24,433 bases of DNA, taken from positions 1 to 24,433 of the forward strand of contig JABUQX010057110.1 of assembly GCA_015478945.1 (NCBI GenBank). The letters run 5' to 3'. Under the pieces are notes generated by a model that had not been told where the DNA came from, ran no database searches, and worked only from the letters and a program-made list of their open reading frames with translations. The translations under genes and the position numbers were made by a program. This document shows, piece after piece, positions 8,935 to 17,640 of the stretch; positions within the stretch are counted from its first letter, which is position 1; every line of letters begins with the position of its first letter. This DNA comes from Trachelipus rathkii (Eukaryota > Arthropoda > Malacostraca > Isopoda > Trachelipodidae).

Positions 8935-9057
8935 GTCACCGAGGTGATTCTGTCACCAACGGAGCGTGCCATGAGGGAAGAGAGCCAGTTTTATGAAAAA
9001 GAGTCGGAGAGCAACATCTTGGACACTCTCTTCGGTCCCAAAAGATTGATACTTTAA
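8935..9057 (+). CDS. Exon-like segment, possible terminal coding exon
   Basis: Forty codons then TAA, with a composition quite unlike the surroundings: acidic and charged, containing SPTERAMREESQFYEKESES and ending GPKRLIL. A T-rich tract (TTTTATTCCTTTTTTTG) and CAAG stand just before it, as expected for a 3' splice acceptor at 8933-8934, and AATAAA occurs about 100 bp after the stop. I do not recognise the protein and found no upstream exon or donor; the LINE remnant and TA tract lie upstream. Alternatives are a fragment of an unrecognised mobile-element ORF or a chance open frame in less AT-rich DNA. The first ~25 bp also resemble a motif of the 1-kb TIR element, which weakens the exon reading. 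Confidence 0.35.
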   Translation, partial: VTEVILSPTERAMREESQFYEKESESNILDTLFGPKRLIL

Positions 9058-9625
9058 TGGTAATGAATATTTAAGGTATTTAGAAAAGCATTTATTTTTG
9101 AACAGTGAAATATCCTAATGTGCTGTTCTGTTAAAATAGTAATTATAAAGAATAATAAAAGAAATAATATAAAGAATGTGATGTGACTATCGTCGAAGAA
9201 TGACGTGTTAAAAATAGAATGGAAGAAAAATAGAAGGAACTGAAGAGCAAAAGAGCAGAAACTAAAGAGTGGAACCTGCAAAAGCTCCATCCAACTAAAA
9301 TTTGATACCTTTTAGAATTTAGAAAATGATTATAAAAATAAAGTAATTTACTAAATTAACAAGTCAGTATCAAAATTTATTGTGAAACAAAATATTTGGT
9401 GATCAAAATTACATTTTTTTATTTTACATAACAGTGGCGGAACAATATTTTCGTAAGATTCTTTCCAATTATTTTTATACATAATAAAAAGAGAAATATA
9501 TCTTAAATAGAAATGTAGGAGCGACATAGTTTTTATACCTAGTTCTTGTTTGAAATAGTTTAAAGAAAATTAGATTTTGATTGTTAAATAATAAAAATGA
9601 AAAGTACAATACATAATTCTCACCA
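9058..9625. other. AT-rich unassigned interval
   Basis: A-rich on the plus strand. The minus-strand open frame at 9054-9290 is Phe/Leu-rich and looks like a shadow of purine-rich DNA. No repeat or RNA gene seen. Confidence 0.4.
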
Positions 9626-9811
9626 GTGAAATTTGGATGTCGACACATCAGATCACATGATGAAACATCTCTTCGCTTGGCTACTAAGAGCTGGGGAACC
9701 CTTTATTTGACAAATATTCTTCCCATGAGTAGCTGCATAAATATGCAAAATTTTCTACAGTTGACACCACCTTCCAGCCCTGTGGGAAATAAAAATAATA
9801 AAATAATATAA
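9626..9811 (+). CDS. Unrecognised short ORF, possible exon
   Basis: Sixty-one codons from ATG with mixed residues, including RSHDETSLRLATKSWGTLYL and a Pro/Ser stretch LTPPSSPVGN. TTCTCACCAG just upstream resembles a splice acceptor, so the frame could be an internal or terminal exon rather than a whole gene. No domain, signal peptide or membrane segment is seen. I do not recognise the protein; chance is a real alternative at this length. Confidence 0.2.
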   Translation: MKFGCRHIRSHDETSLRLATKSWGTLYLTNILPMSSCINMQNFLQLTPPSSPVGNKNNKII

Positions 9812-10260
9812 AAAATCAACTGAGAAACAACGAAAACAGACGTTGCCCGCGAGCAATCTTCGTTCCCGAGAAGAAGAGACTCAATTTTTTGTCGTTCTCA
9901 GTTGAGCTAAAATTGTCTCAACGCTTTTACTCCCACTGTTTTTATGCGTCTATCGCAGATATTTTTCTCACCGCGCGAAAATTATTAGACTTTACATGAG
10001 TCTTAAAAAAATTAGCACTCTCTAGTAGCTTCTACTAACCAGCTGTATATGAGTTATTTATTGCTGAGATTGCTCTGGGATCGTGCACGCAAGACCTTCG
10101 TCTGATAACTCTTTCTTATGAGCTTCACCTGAACAAAGAGTTAAATATACATTGAGATGTTTATTGTGTAAATCAAGCATTAACTTATGTAAATTCAAAC
10201 CCCGAAATTGATAATCTTAGCTTTGACGAGTTAGTTTCCTTCTTAGTCAAAAAGTGGATT
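9812..10260. other. Unassigned interval of more balanced composition
   Basis: The part at 9835-9985 contains more G and C (GTTGCCCGCGAGCAATC; CTCACCGCGCG) than its surroundings but has no long open frame or RNA fold I can support. Confidence 0.35.
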
Positions 10261-11400
10261 TTTAAGGTATAATGAGATAGTATGGGGGAGGAGCGCTCGC
10301 GAGGAAAGACTCATAATTGGCGGCACAGAGTTTGGGCATGTGATGCGTTAGTCGGGAGAGATACTGATAGACGATTATGGTAGGTAGTGGCGGGTTGGTG
10401 GTGTGATCATTCTGCGAGTTATGAAGAGGGAGGTTTCTCAAATGCGCACTAAGTACGAGTGGAGAGGATTGAGTACGTGTATATATTTAGAGTTTAGTAT
10501 TGGCGGTTGTGACTTGTGTGTGGTACTGTGTTGAGACTCTGCTCGGTGGGAGTGTTGATGACACTATGCTGTGTTGATGGTGGTAGTGATGGGGTTGTGA
10601 CGATGTGTGTGAGTGAGAAATGAGAGCGTGCGAGGTGTTGGGCCGTATTAATATGGGGGGAGCGTGCGAGAGGAGATAAAGATGTGTGTGTGGTGTAAGT
10701 ATATGGCCCATCTGAGACGTTAACTGACTAGCTTTATATATGTGTATAAATTTATAGTGAGAAATTGTATAATGAGATTAGATGTTGTCTGTTTGTCTTT
10801 GTTGTTCTTGTGCTCTATATTATTGTTGTTGCTGTTGATGGACGGTAAAGGTGGCACATGTAATGACGCGCGAGTGAGAGAGAATCTGAACTTGTGAGTA
10901 TATAAGTGGAAAAGAATAGTCTCCAACAGATCGTATTGAGTCCCGGTAATGATTAGGAGAAACTATTAGAGTCGAGAGATCGACCAGTAGAAGTTGAGAG
11001 TGAAATGTGCGTATTTGAGAGTAGTATATCGTATATATACGTGTGTTCGTGTTATGAGAGTAGAAAGTCTAATAAATAATGTGAGGTATTGATATATGAG
11101 TTCATAATTTTCTGATGTATAGCAAATTATCCCACATAGCCACGATAACCTTTTTGGATAGTGCGTGCGCGAGCATTGTACTACTTACATGTAGGAATCA
11201 CTCAAATTAGAGATATTTGAGAGAATGTACTAGAGAGTGAAGAGTGCGTGTCACGTCTAGTTGCGTCGAGTAGATGTATATATATACAAGAGAGTGACGA
11301 GGTTAATTTGTGGCGTGAGCTGCTCGAAGAGTGTGTAGACTATATGTTGTATGAGATGTTTCGTGTATATCAGAATGAGGGTGCGAAATGTACTTTATTG
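10260..11400. repeat. Strand-asymmetric, C-poor block rich in GAGAG/TGTG words
   Basis: For about 1.1 kb the plus strand is dominated by G, A and T, with few C, and is full of GAGAG, GTGTG and GAGTG words without a fixed period. Minus-strand frames here (10487-10711, 10720-10926) are His/Ser/Thr/Pro-rich and best explained as shadows of this bias. It may be a degenerate simple-sequence region or a transcribed non-coding region with strand bias. Confidence 0.4.
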
Positions 11401-11565
11401 ATCGTTCATACCGAAAAGGAGTAAGCCAATACTTTTACCCTCTCGATAGATTTGGCAGTCGGAAACTTGTGTTCTTTATGACCATGAATGTTGCGCAAGA
11501 ATTTCTTAGTTTAAATAATTTCCAAGCATTCATATATTAAACCTTTTTCCCACAAATTGGTGAGG

Positions 11566-11694
11566 ATGAGGACATTGGAAATCGAGGTTTTTGATGGTTC
11601 AATGTTGGATACAATGGGTGTTGCTTGGTGTATACGTATAGAACACGCCGTGCAATGCTACGCTCTGGATAACACAAGGGATAATAATTTATAG
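11566..11694 (+). CDS. Unrecognised 42-codon ORF
   Basis: It starts MRTLEIEVFDGSMLDTMG and ends with TAG. Mixed residues including two Cys, in a pocket less AT-rich than its flanks. The frame is open for about 17 codons upstream of the ATG as well. No family recognised; chance is likely. Confidence 0.12.
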   Translation: MRTLEIEVFDGSMLDTMGVAWCIRIEHAVQCYALDNTRDNNL

Positions 11695-12159
11695 ATCTTA
11701 TAATTAAATATATATCCTATAATGTGTTTTTAAATATTTATACTCGATTATATTTTTTTTATAAAAATAGGTCAATTGTTTGTTATTTTTAGATAATATG
11801 TGAAGAAGATCAATTATATATATAAGAGATTTATGCCCTATAAAGGTTATATACATCAAATAACTGATTATCCAGCGATGAAGTAATATAATATATATTT
11901 GAGATAAGGTATATATATAGAGGATATCATTTTAAGGAGTAGTTTAGTGTATAAGTTATCTTTATAATTTTTTGAAAAATGATTTATCAGTTTGATGACT
12001 AAAAAATCATCTAAAAAAACTATTATATACCTATATCCGCTAATGAGCCAGCGATCCATGAGCATTCGGCGTAGGATAGTGATTTTAACTATCCGCAATC
12101 TCATGCGATTAGATTGAGAAAAATATCTAAATATCGCGCTATCCCTACTAATTATATTA
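11695..12159. other. AT-rich unassigned interval
   Basis: No repeat unit or gene seen. The minus-strand frame at 11868-12104 is Ile/Leu/Tyr low complexity. Confidence 0.4.
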
Positions 12160-12345
12160 TTTATTATATAGTATTTATCATGATATATATATTATATATC
12201 TTAATATATATATATTATATATGTATATGTATATATATTAGGTATATAATATATTATAATATATATATATATAGTATAGGATAATAATTATATATATTAA
12301 TATATATTAATATTAATATATATAATTAATATGATATATATATTG
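12160..12345. repeat. (TA)n-rich tract left of SINE-like copy 2
   Basis: Alternating TA tract; the SINE-like block begins about 80 bp to its right. Confidence 0.85.
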
Positions 12346-12424
12346 TTAATATGAGTGTATTCGGTAATAATCATTTATCAATCCAACCAATCGATGCACA
12401 TCAAATCATCAACCTACACCATTC

Positions 12425-12745
12425 TTGTCTCCCAAACTTGGAGTAGAGGTGCGTAACAATCTGACGGAAACGAAAATATGTAGATAGAAATATTTAAGTA
12501 AGTAGAAAAGAAAGAACAAGCCTTTACCGCCACCCATTTACCTAATATAGTTGAAGCTCTTCGCAGTCAGAAAAATATCCACCCTATGAAGCTTACACTG
12601 GGATAGACATATATATGTTGGATATAGTATGATATATATATATAGACGAATGTAGAGCCTCATCTATATTGTACTAATCTATTATCGTCAATGTAGGGGT
12701 CATTCCTATGGCCCTAAGAATATGGGTTAACAAGCTCAATACCTG
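12425..12745. repeat. SINE-like dispersed repeat, copy 2 (inflated)
   Basis: Same orientation and order as 5870-6170: GCCTTTACCGCC, CAGAAAAATATCCACCCTA, CGTCAATGTAGGGGTCA followed by TATGGC, then GGGTTAAC and ACTCACAAACC. It is longer than copy 1, mainly through scattered one- to few-base insertions and a short TA insertion (about 12607-12650). Decayed and non-coding. Confidence 0.55.
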
Positions 12746-13550
12746 CTACACTCACAAACCATCACTGACTTACTCTCACTCCTGTTATAACTAGTTCTGT
12801 CTCTAATCGCCGTCGCCTAAACTCACATTTCTCTCCTCCAGGCATTCCTTCTAGCACTAACAAATTGCCAATATTATGACTTATTGTGTTTGCTAATTCA
12901 GAAGTCATCTTCCAAAACATCGCTCTACCACTATATGTATCTGTTTAAATCGCTCGACTATATCTCCGACACTATATACTACACTATTAATAGTACTTGA
13001 GAGAGCGAGAGCGAGAGCGCGAGAAGCAGAATAGAAGGTACACGCTTGTTTTCAAAACGCGAGGTTTCGTCTTCATAATAACTATTAAAGATAGCGGAGC
13101 AAAAGTTTCAAGATTATTTAACTAATTTGGCAACATAATTCCCCATCGAAAAAGAGTATATAATCAATCTTAATTGAGTTAGTGCGGCAACATAATCGAA
13201 GATATTGCGAATCAGAGCATTTAATCGTGGGTTTGGGTAATGGATATAGATCTAACAAAGTCTCCTACGTGACCTAATTATATTTAATATAATAAAAGAC
13301 GCACTCATGGCTAAGTACCTGGGAACCTGTAAAACTAAATTCTAATTACATCTATGAATGAGGATTAATTACATATATATGACTATGAAGTATAAACAAG
13401 ATCAGAGAGTCTCTTATCTGATAAGAAGAGAGAAATTTATAATAGGTAAACATTTATTCATTGGCATAAAGACAACGACATTAATACCCTTAATGGTTAA
13501 TTGATGATAAGAAAAATTTTTATTTGATTTCACATTTAGCCATCGGCTTA
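12746..13550. other. Unassigned interval
   Basis: C/T-rich in its first part (TCTCACTCCTG; ATTTCTCTCCTCCAGGC), then AT-rich. No gene or repeat recognised apart from the GAGAGC run at 13000-13024. Confidence 0.4.
13000..13024 (+). repeat. GAGAGC short tandem repeat
   Basis: GAGAGAGCGAGAGCGAGAG followed by CGCGAG, a compact six-base repeat. Confidence 0.8.
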
Positions 13551-13554
13551 ATCA

Positions 13555-13735
13555 AGAAAGATGAACAAGAACAGGACAAAATTCGAAAGTTATAATTAAC
13601 TCTTCACAGACCAAATATTAAATAAATAGAGAAAATGCTTTTGTCGAACTTAAAGAGTATGTCCTTGCAGACCTTTGCATTTTGGGATGATTACAGGTCT
13701 AAAGGTTTCAATCAATTGCGGTTAATCGGATAGAA
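13555..13735 (+). pseudogene. Possible Gypsy reverse transcriptase/RNase H remnant, copy 0
   Basis: ENAFVELKEYVLADLCIL (about 13631-13684) resembles the Gypsy pol stretch [EQ]xAFxxLKxxLxxAPxL that joins reverse transcriptase to RNase H, and DDYRSKGF follows where PDYSKPF would be expected, in another frame. KNRTKFE lies upstream where KNxKFxW is usual. Heavily broken. If right, it is a third degraded copy of the region seen at 14355 and 14905. Weak, by-eye match. Confidence 0.28.
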
Positions 13736-13959
13736 AGTGTATAAAAACCTCACCAAAACCTCCTTGCCAGGTTTATATCCGTGACAATAGACTTCTGTCA
13801 AATCATTATGCTCAAGGACATCATTGTCGTGATGTGATTGACGGGCAGTTGGAGTTGCAGTTTTGCAAACAAATTTGTGATCCCTTCTAATCCTGGTGTC
13901 GGCACTTTATCCATTGGCTTGTGGATCTCTAGGTGTTGTTAGATGGCATTAACGATTGT

Positions 13960-14354
13960 GTCGAAATTTTATACTGGGGACCGAGACCTATATTCCCTTT
14001 ATCTAGTTATTGGTACTGTTTGAGAAGAAATATCTAAGGAAATTTGAGCGTAAATTGTTAGAAAATATGTACTGCGCAAGATCGCGCTGGTCTTGAGACT
14101 TTCTCTTAATGTTACGATTGCCCAAGAATTTCGTAGTCTCCTTATATATTATTATTACCGCGGTGATATACATGAGTTCGAGTGAGTAGATCGGCGAGAA
14201 AAGCAGATATGCGCGCGAACGCCAGAAGAGTCACGATGAAAAATTGGTAAAGATTGCGAAAGGCAAGTAGACACACGCTATATACACGAGAGCTCTGGGC
14301 TGCCGAGTCTACTTGCTGTGTTATTAAAGGAAGTACTCGGAAGATAGATTGATG
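13960..14354. other. Unassigned interval with one short stem
   Basis: GCAAGTAGAC and GTCTACTTGC form a perfect 10-bp inverted repeat (about 14264-14320) with a loop of roughly 37 nt. No gene is recognisable. TTGCCCAAGAATTTCGTAGT echoes TTGCGCAAGAATTTCTTAGT near 11490, perhaps a decayed repeat. Confidence 0.3.
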
Positions 14355-14760
14355 GAATGGTCCAATGTTTTCAAATAAAATTTCAAATTAAATATTTCTT
14401 TCAGAAATATGCGCCCATCCTCAATTCTCAACTCGAATTTAAGGGGAGCACACGAACATACTCTGTGTGAAGTATAACGAGCAGAAGTGAAAATGGTGTC
14501 AGAACATAATGAGATAAAATCCTTCCTATAAAAAAAGAGATTTACTCCCTTCAGTCCGCCCCTTATGTCTTGGATATGTCCTGGATTATAGATTAATACC
14601 TGTTCAATAGTACATGTTTCAAATCCCGCCTCTAATGTCTAATAATGGATAGCTATGAAGGTGCTGGTTTTAACCCTAAAGAAATTTGGATGGATGTTGA
14701 TTATAATGTCCCATTGCTTATTTTTCTAGAAAAATTTATCAGTCCATCCTGTCATTCATT
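14355..14760 (+). pseudogene. Ty3/Gypsy pol remnant, RT/RNase H region, copy 1
   Basis: Nucleotide-level duplicate of 14925-15215: AATGTTTT, TTTCAGAAATATGCGCCC, GATTTACTCCCTTCAG, GCCTCTAAT, then CCCATTGCTTATTTTTCTAG in the same order. It covers the end of the reverse transcriptase and the start of RNase H. No usable frame survives, because the copy carries many one- or two-base insertions; its last ~80 aligned bases occupy about 100. It shares with copy 2 an extra segment after GCCTCTAAT, so duplication seems to post-date that lesion. Real duplication or assembly duplication are both possible. Confidence 0.65.
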
Positions 14761-14904
14761 ATTTTCCTAAGACCACGCCCCTTCATCTATCTCAGCGGTT
14801 ACACCAAGTAAATTCTGCCTGAAGCATTATGCATTTACTCACTTATAAGTTCGATTTAAATTTACAGATCAGAGTGAGTTTACCTCAATCTTTTACTGAT
14901 AGCC

Positions 14905-15430
14905 TAAGAAGTAAAAAGATTAGGAATGGTACAATGTTTTAATAAATTCATTAAATATCTTTCAGAAATATGCGCCCCCTCTCACTAATTTAACAAGAAA
15001 ATAATCTAAATTTATTTGGTCAGAAATAGAAGATAAATCCTTCAATAAAATAAAAGATTTACTCCCTTCAGCCCCTATTCTTATATGTCCTGATTATAAT
15101 AAACCTTTCAAAGTACATTCAAATGCCTCTAATAGTCTAATATAGCTATAGGTGCTGTTTTAACCCAAGAAATTGATGGAGTTGATAAACCCATTGCTTA
15201 TTTTTCTAGAAAATTATCCCATCCCGAGCAAAATTATAGCACTGCTGAAAAGGAAGCGTTAGCCCTATTAAATTCTATTAAACATTTTGATTATTACTTA
15301 TTATGCACAATAAAAAAAATCCATGTATCACACGCTCAAATTCAAGACATAACGAAAGAATCTAATTTTATTATTTTTGTTTGTCACATTCTCCTCTCAC
15401 CACGCCATACAATGCTTTCGTTTCGCTGAC
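14905..15430 (+). pseudogene. Ty3/Gypsy pol remnant, RT/RNase H region, copy 2
   Basis: Part of the pol polyprotein of an LTR retrotransposon: the end of reverse transcriptase and the start of RNase H, which copy genomic RNA to DNA and remove the RNA strand. LGMVQCFNKFIKYLSEICAP (about 14921-14980) matches the LGM...F(Y)RKFI stretch. After frame changes, a CPDYNKPFKVHSNAS segment matches PDxxKPF..TDAS, with the catalytic-type Asp replaced by Asn. From 15151 one frame runs IGAVLTQ, KPIAYFSRKL and EQNYSTAEKEALALL, all hallmarks of Gypsy RNase H. After YYLLC (about 15306) similarity is lost, although the frame stays open to about 15428. Integrase and LTRs are not found downstream. Family assignment is firm; the element is dead. 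Confidence 0.85.
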
Positions 15431-15833
15431 TTAAGCGAAAAAACAAAAAAAAGCCATTCTGGAGGGAAATCAATTTCTGTTTTTTGCAGGATGGGACGAT
15501 TTAAATAATAAGTTTGATTTTTCGATTGGAGATCGTTTATCCATTATACCGTGAAAAAATAAAAAAATAAATCATAATTATCCGTATGCGATGCTACAGA
15601 ATATGGTGGGGACCCCTGAAAAGTGACGTTAAGAAAGGAGTATTTATTATAATAATACTAATATATTTATAAATATTATATTGATAAATAATATTTTATG
15701 TAAACTATATATTAATACTATAAATACTAAATAAATAAAAGACTGTAAATAAAAAGGAGGATCTCCATATTGTGACGGAGAGATGTGTAATATTAGTCTA
15801 CGATATAATTATTGAGATTATTATAATTATATC
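15431..15833. other. AT-rich unassigned interval
   Basis: No gene seen. Gypsy similarity has ended and no LTR-like TG...CA block was recognised. Confidence 0.4.
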
Positions 15834-16020
15834 ATGTCGTCTATAAATAATATTATTATTGTACTATATATAAAGAAAATAATATATAATTATAATAATA
15901 TGAATATAAAATATATGATATATAATAATAGTATTCAATTTTTTTTTCAATATATAATAATAATTTATAATATAATATACGTAATATATTTATATATAGT
16001 AAATATAACTCTATCACTAC
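15834..16020. repeat. AT-only low-complexity tract
   Basis: Almost entirely A and T (TATAATAATA words). Frames on both strands are Ile/Tyr/Asn-only artefacts of composition. Confidence 0.8.
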
Positions 16021-16496
16021 TCTATAATATACGTTCAACTTGCGTAACATGCCCTAGCTCATCACCTCGCGCCATACTTTCACTACACAAGCCCATAGAA
16101 TGCCTCTGACATAATATGTATTCAATACCATTTAATTATTACTTAAGCCCAAAGGACAATAAAATCTTCTTCCCTATCTGATAGAACATAATCTGAAAAA
16201 ATTAGGCACAGCATTATTAGGATTCAAAAAACTAATCGATCAATCACCTAAATTTTCAAGTTCCTTTTCGTGAACAGATTTAACAACCTTTTCATAAGAC
16301 TTCAGAGTTTTACCGACGATACTTTTCATAAAAAATATATATCAAAAATGAAGTGCAGAGCACCATGAGTTAAAACTAAAATCTTATTCCTCCCTGAGTT
16401 TCGTAACCTTCTTGGTCTTGAAATTAACCTCCAATGGAAGTAAATCTTTTACGGTTGATGTGTAAAGTTCTGATTGATATAGTGATTTTCTATATA
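16021..16496. other. Unassigned interval with a short minus-strand ORF
   Basis: A 29-codon minus-strand ORF at 16240-16329 (MKSIVGKTLKSYEKVVKSVH and on to ENLGD) is Lys/Glu-rich and helix-like. I do not recognise it. Its position downstream of the inverted repeat on the minus strand would suit the start of a retroelement ORF, but nothing recognisable follows. Confidence 0.25.
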
Positions 16497-17030
16497 GTTT
16501 AAAATGAAGAAAATTAGGAGTGACATCGTATAACTCACAGTACTAGAGAAACTCGAGATCCAATTCAGCTTTAAGAAGTTTTCATTTTAGTAGTTCCACC
16601 CGTCGAAAGACATTCAAAGTATTTTTTTCCCGCATCTTCTGAACATTATGACCAGAAGATACAGAGAAAACACTTTAAAACTAAATTTTTATTAATATGC
16701 CCACGTTTCGGAAATATCATTTTCCATTCTCAAGGCTGAAATTGTGAAAACTAATAAATTAGTATTTATTAGTTTTCACAATTTCAGCCCTGAGATTGTA
16801 AATGATATTTCCGAAACGTGGGCATATTAATAAAAATTTAGGTTTAAAGTGTTTTCTCTGTATCTTTTGGTCATAATGTTCAGAAGATGCGGGAAAAAAA
16901 TACTTTGAATGTCTTTCGACGGGTGGAATCACTAAAAAGAAAACTTCTTAAAGCTGAATTGGATCTCGAGTTTCTCTAGTACCGTGAGTTATACGATATC
17001 ACTCCACTAAATTTTCTTTTCAGTTTAAAT
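16497..17030. repeat. 534-bp near-perfect inverted repeat (hairpin)
   Basis: Two arms of about 262 bp and 266 bp meet at a 6-nt loop, TTAGTA (16759-16764), flanked by the perfect stem GTGAAAACTAATAAA/TTTATTAGTTTTCAC. Landmarks shared by the arms include CCGAAACGTGGGCATATTAA, GAAGATGCGGGAAAAAAATA, TCTTTCGACGGGTGGA and GGATCTCGAGTTTCTCTAGT. Over most of their length they differ only by about a dozen scattered substitutions and no indels, until both edges fade. A transcript would fold into a very long hairpin. It is non-coding. CGAAACGTGGGC with TTCTCAAGGCTGA-type words is reminiscent of terminal regions of Penelope-like elements, a resemblance from memory only. Confidence 0.9.
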
Positions 17031-17500
17031 AATAAAAAAACACATATTAACTATATATCACTATTGAAAATTATAAATAAAACATTTACAAGATTTAGAA
17101 AAAAAATCAATAATATTAAATTAATAAATGAATTTCATAAAAACTAAAAAATATTAATTTTATATCAATAAAAAAATTAGCCTGATTGATCTGACATGCT
17201 GAATAATATACACTCACAACTGAAATATGATTAAAAAAAGATTGGTTTTGCAAAGTTATGTTATAAACTTTTATATTTAAAATAATCCCCTCCCTCTCAA
17301 TAATGATGTAAAAATTTACAATGGAAACGGAAGCAAGCAATATAATTTGTAATTTCTTGTTGTTTAATTGATAGATGTGGCCTGGTTTTTAGTAGTATAG
17401 AGGGCACAACCAGCATTTTCCAGCATTTGTATTTGCTCCCAAATGCTACTTTGCAAAAGTCTTGAGTAAAATACTGGTAATATTTTTATTATTGTCTGGG
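17031..17500. other. AT-rich unassigned interval
   Basis: The minus-strand frame at 17116-17340 is hydrophobic and Ile-rich and is probably chance. At 17411-17500 the word CCAGCATTTTCCAGCATTTG is followed by AAATGCTA and AATGCTGG, a loose cluster of CAGCATT in both orientations. Confidence 0.35.
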
Positions 17501-17599
17501 GAATGCTGGAACTATTTTTATTTTTTTATTTCAGGAATCCTGGTTATATATTTTTAGCCTGTAGATTTTTTTTATTCGGTAAAATAGGTGAAGTCGAAA

Positions 17600-17640
17600 C
17601 TCGGAGCCGGAGCTTGAGCCGGAGCCGGTGCCGGGGAGCC
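17600..17640 (+). repeat. (GGAGCC)n short repeat
   Basis: CGGAGCCGGAGC, then TTGAGCCGGAGCCGGTGCC: a GC-rich hexanucleotide repeat at the left edge of the tandem array. The open frame through it (17503-17742) reads Arg/Ser repeats and is not convincing as a gene. Confidence 0.75.

Noticed and set aside
10487..10926. Two minus-strand His/Ser/Pro-rich frames
   Set aside because: They are explained by the C-poor, GAGAG/TGTG-rich plus strand; no domain or codon structure supports them.
15834..16109. Overlapping plus and minus frames
   Set aside because: Both are products of AT-only low complexity.
16700..16840. Hammerhead ribozyme of the kind found in Penelope-like elements
   Set aside because: A CGAAACG word is present, but I found no CTGATGA-type core at a suitable distance in either arm.
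16497..17030. The inverted repeat as a sequencing chimera
   Set aside because: The arms differ by scattered substitutions with almost no indels, which fits ageing rather than a fold-back read; long reads should still confirm it.
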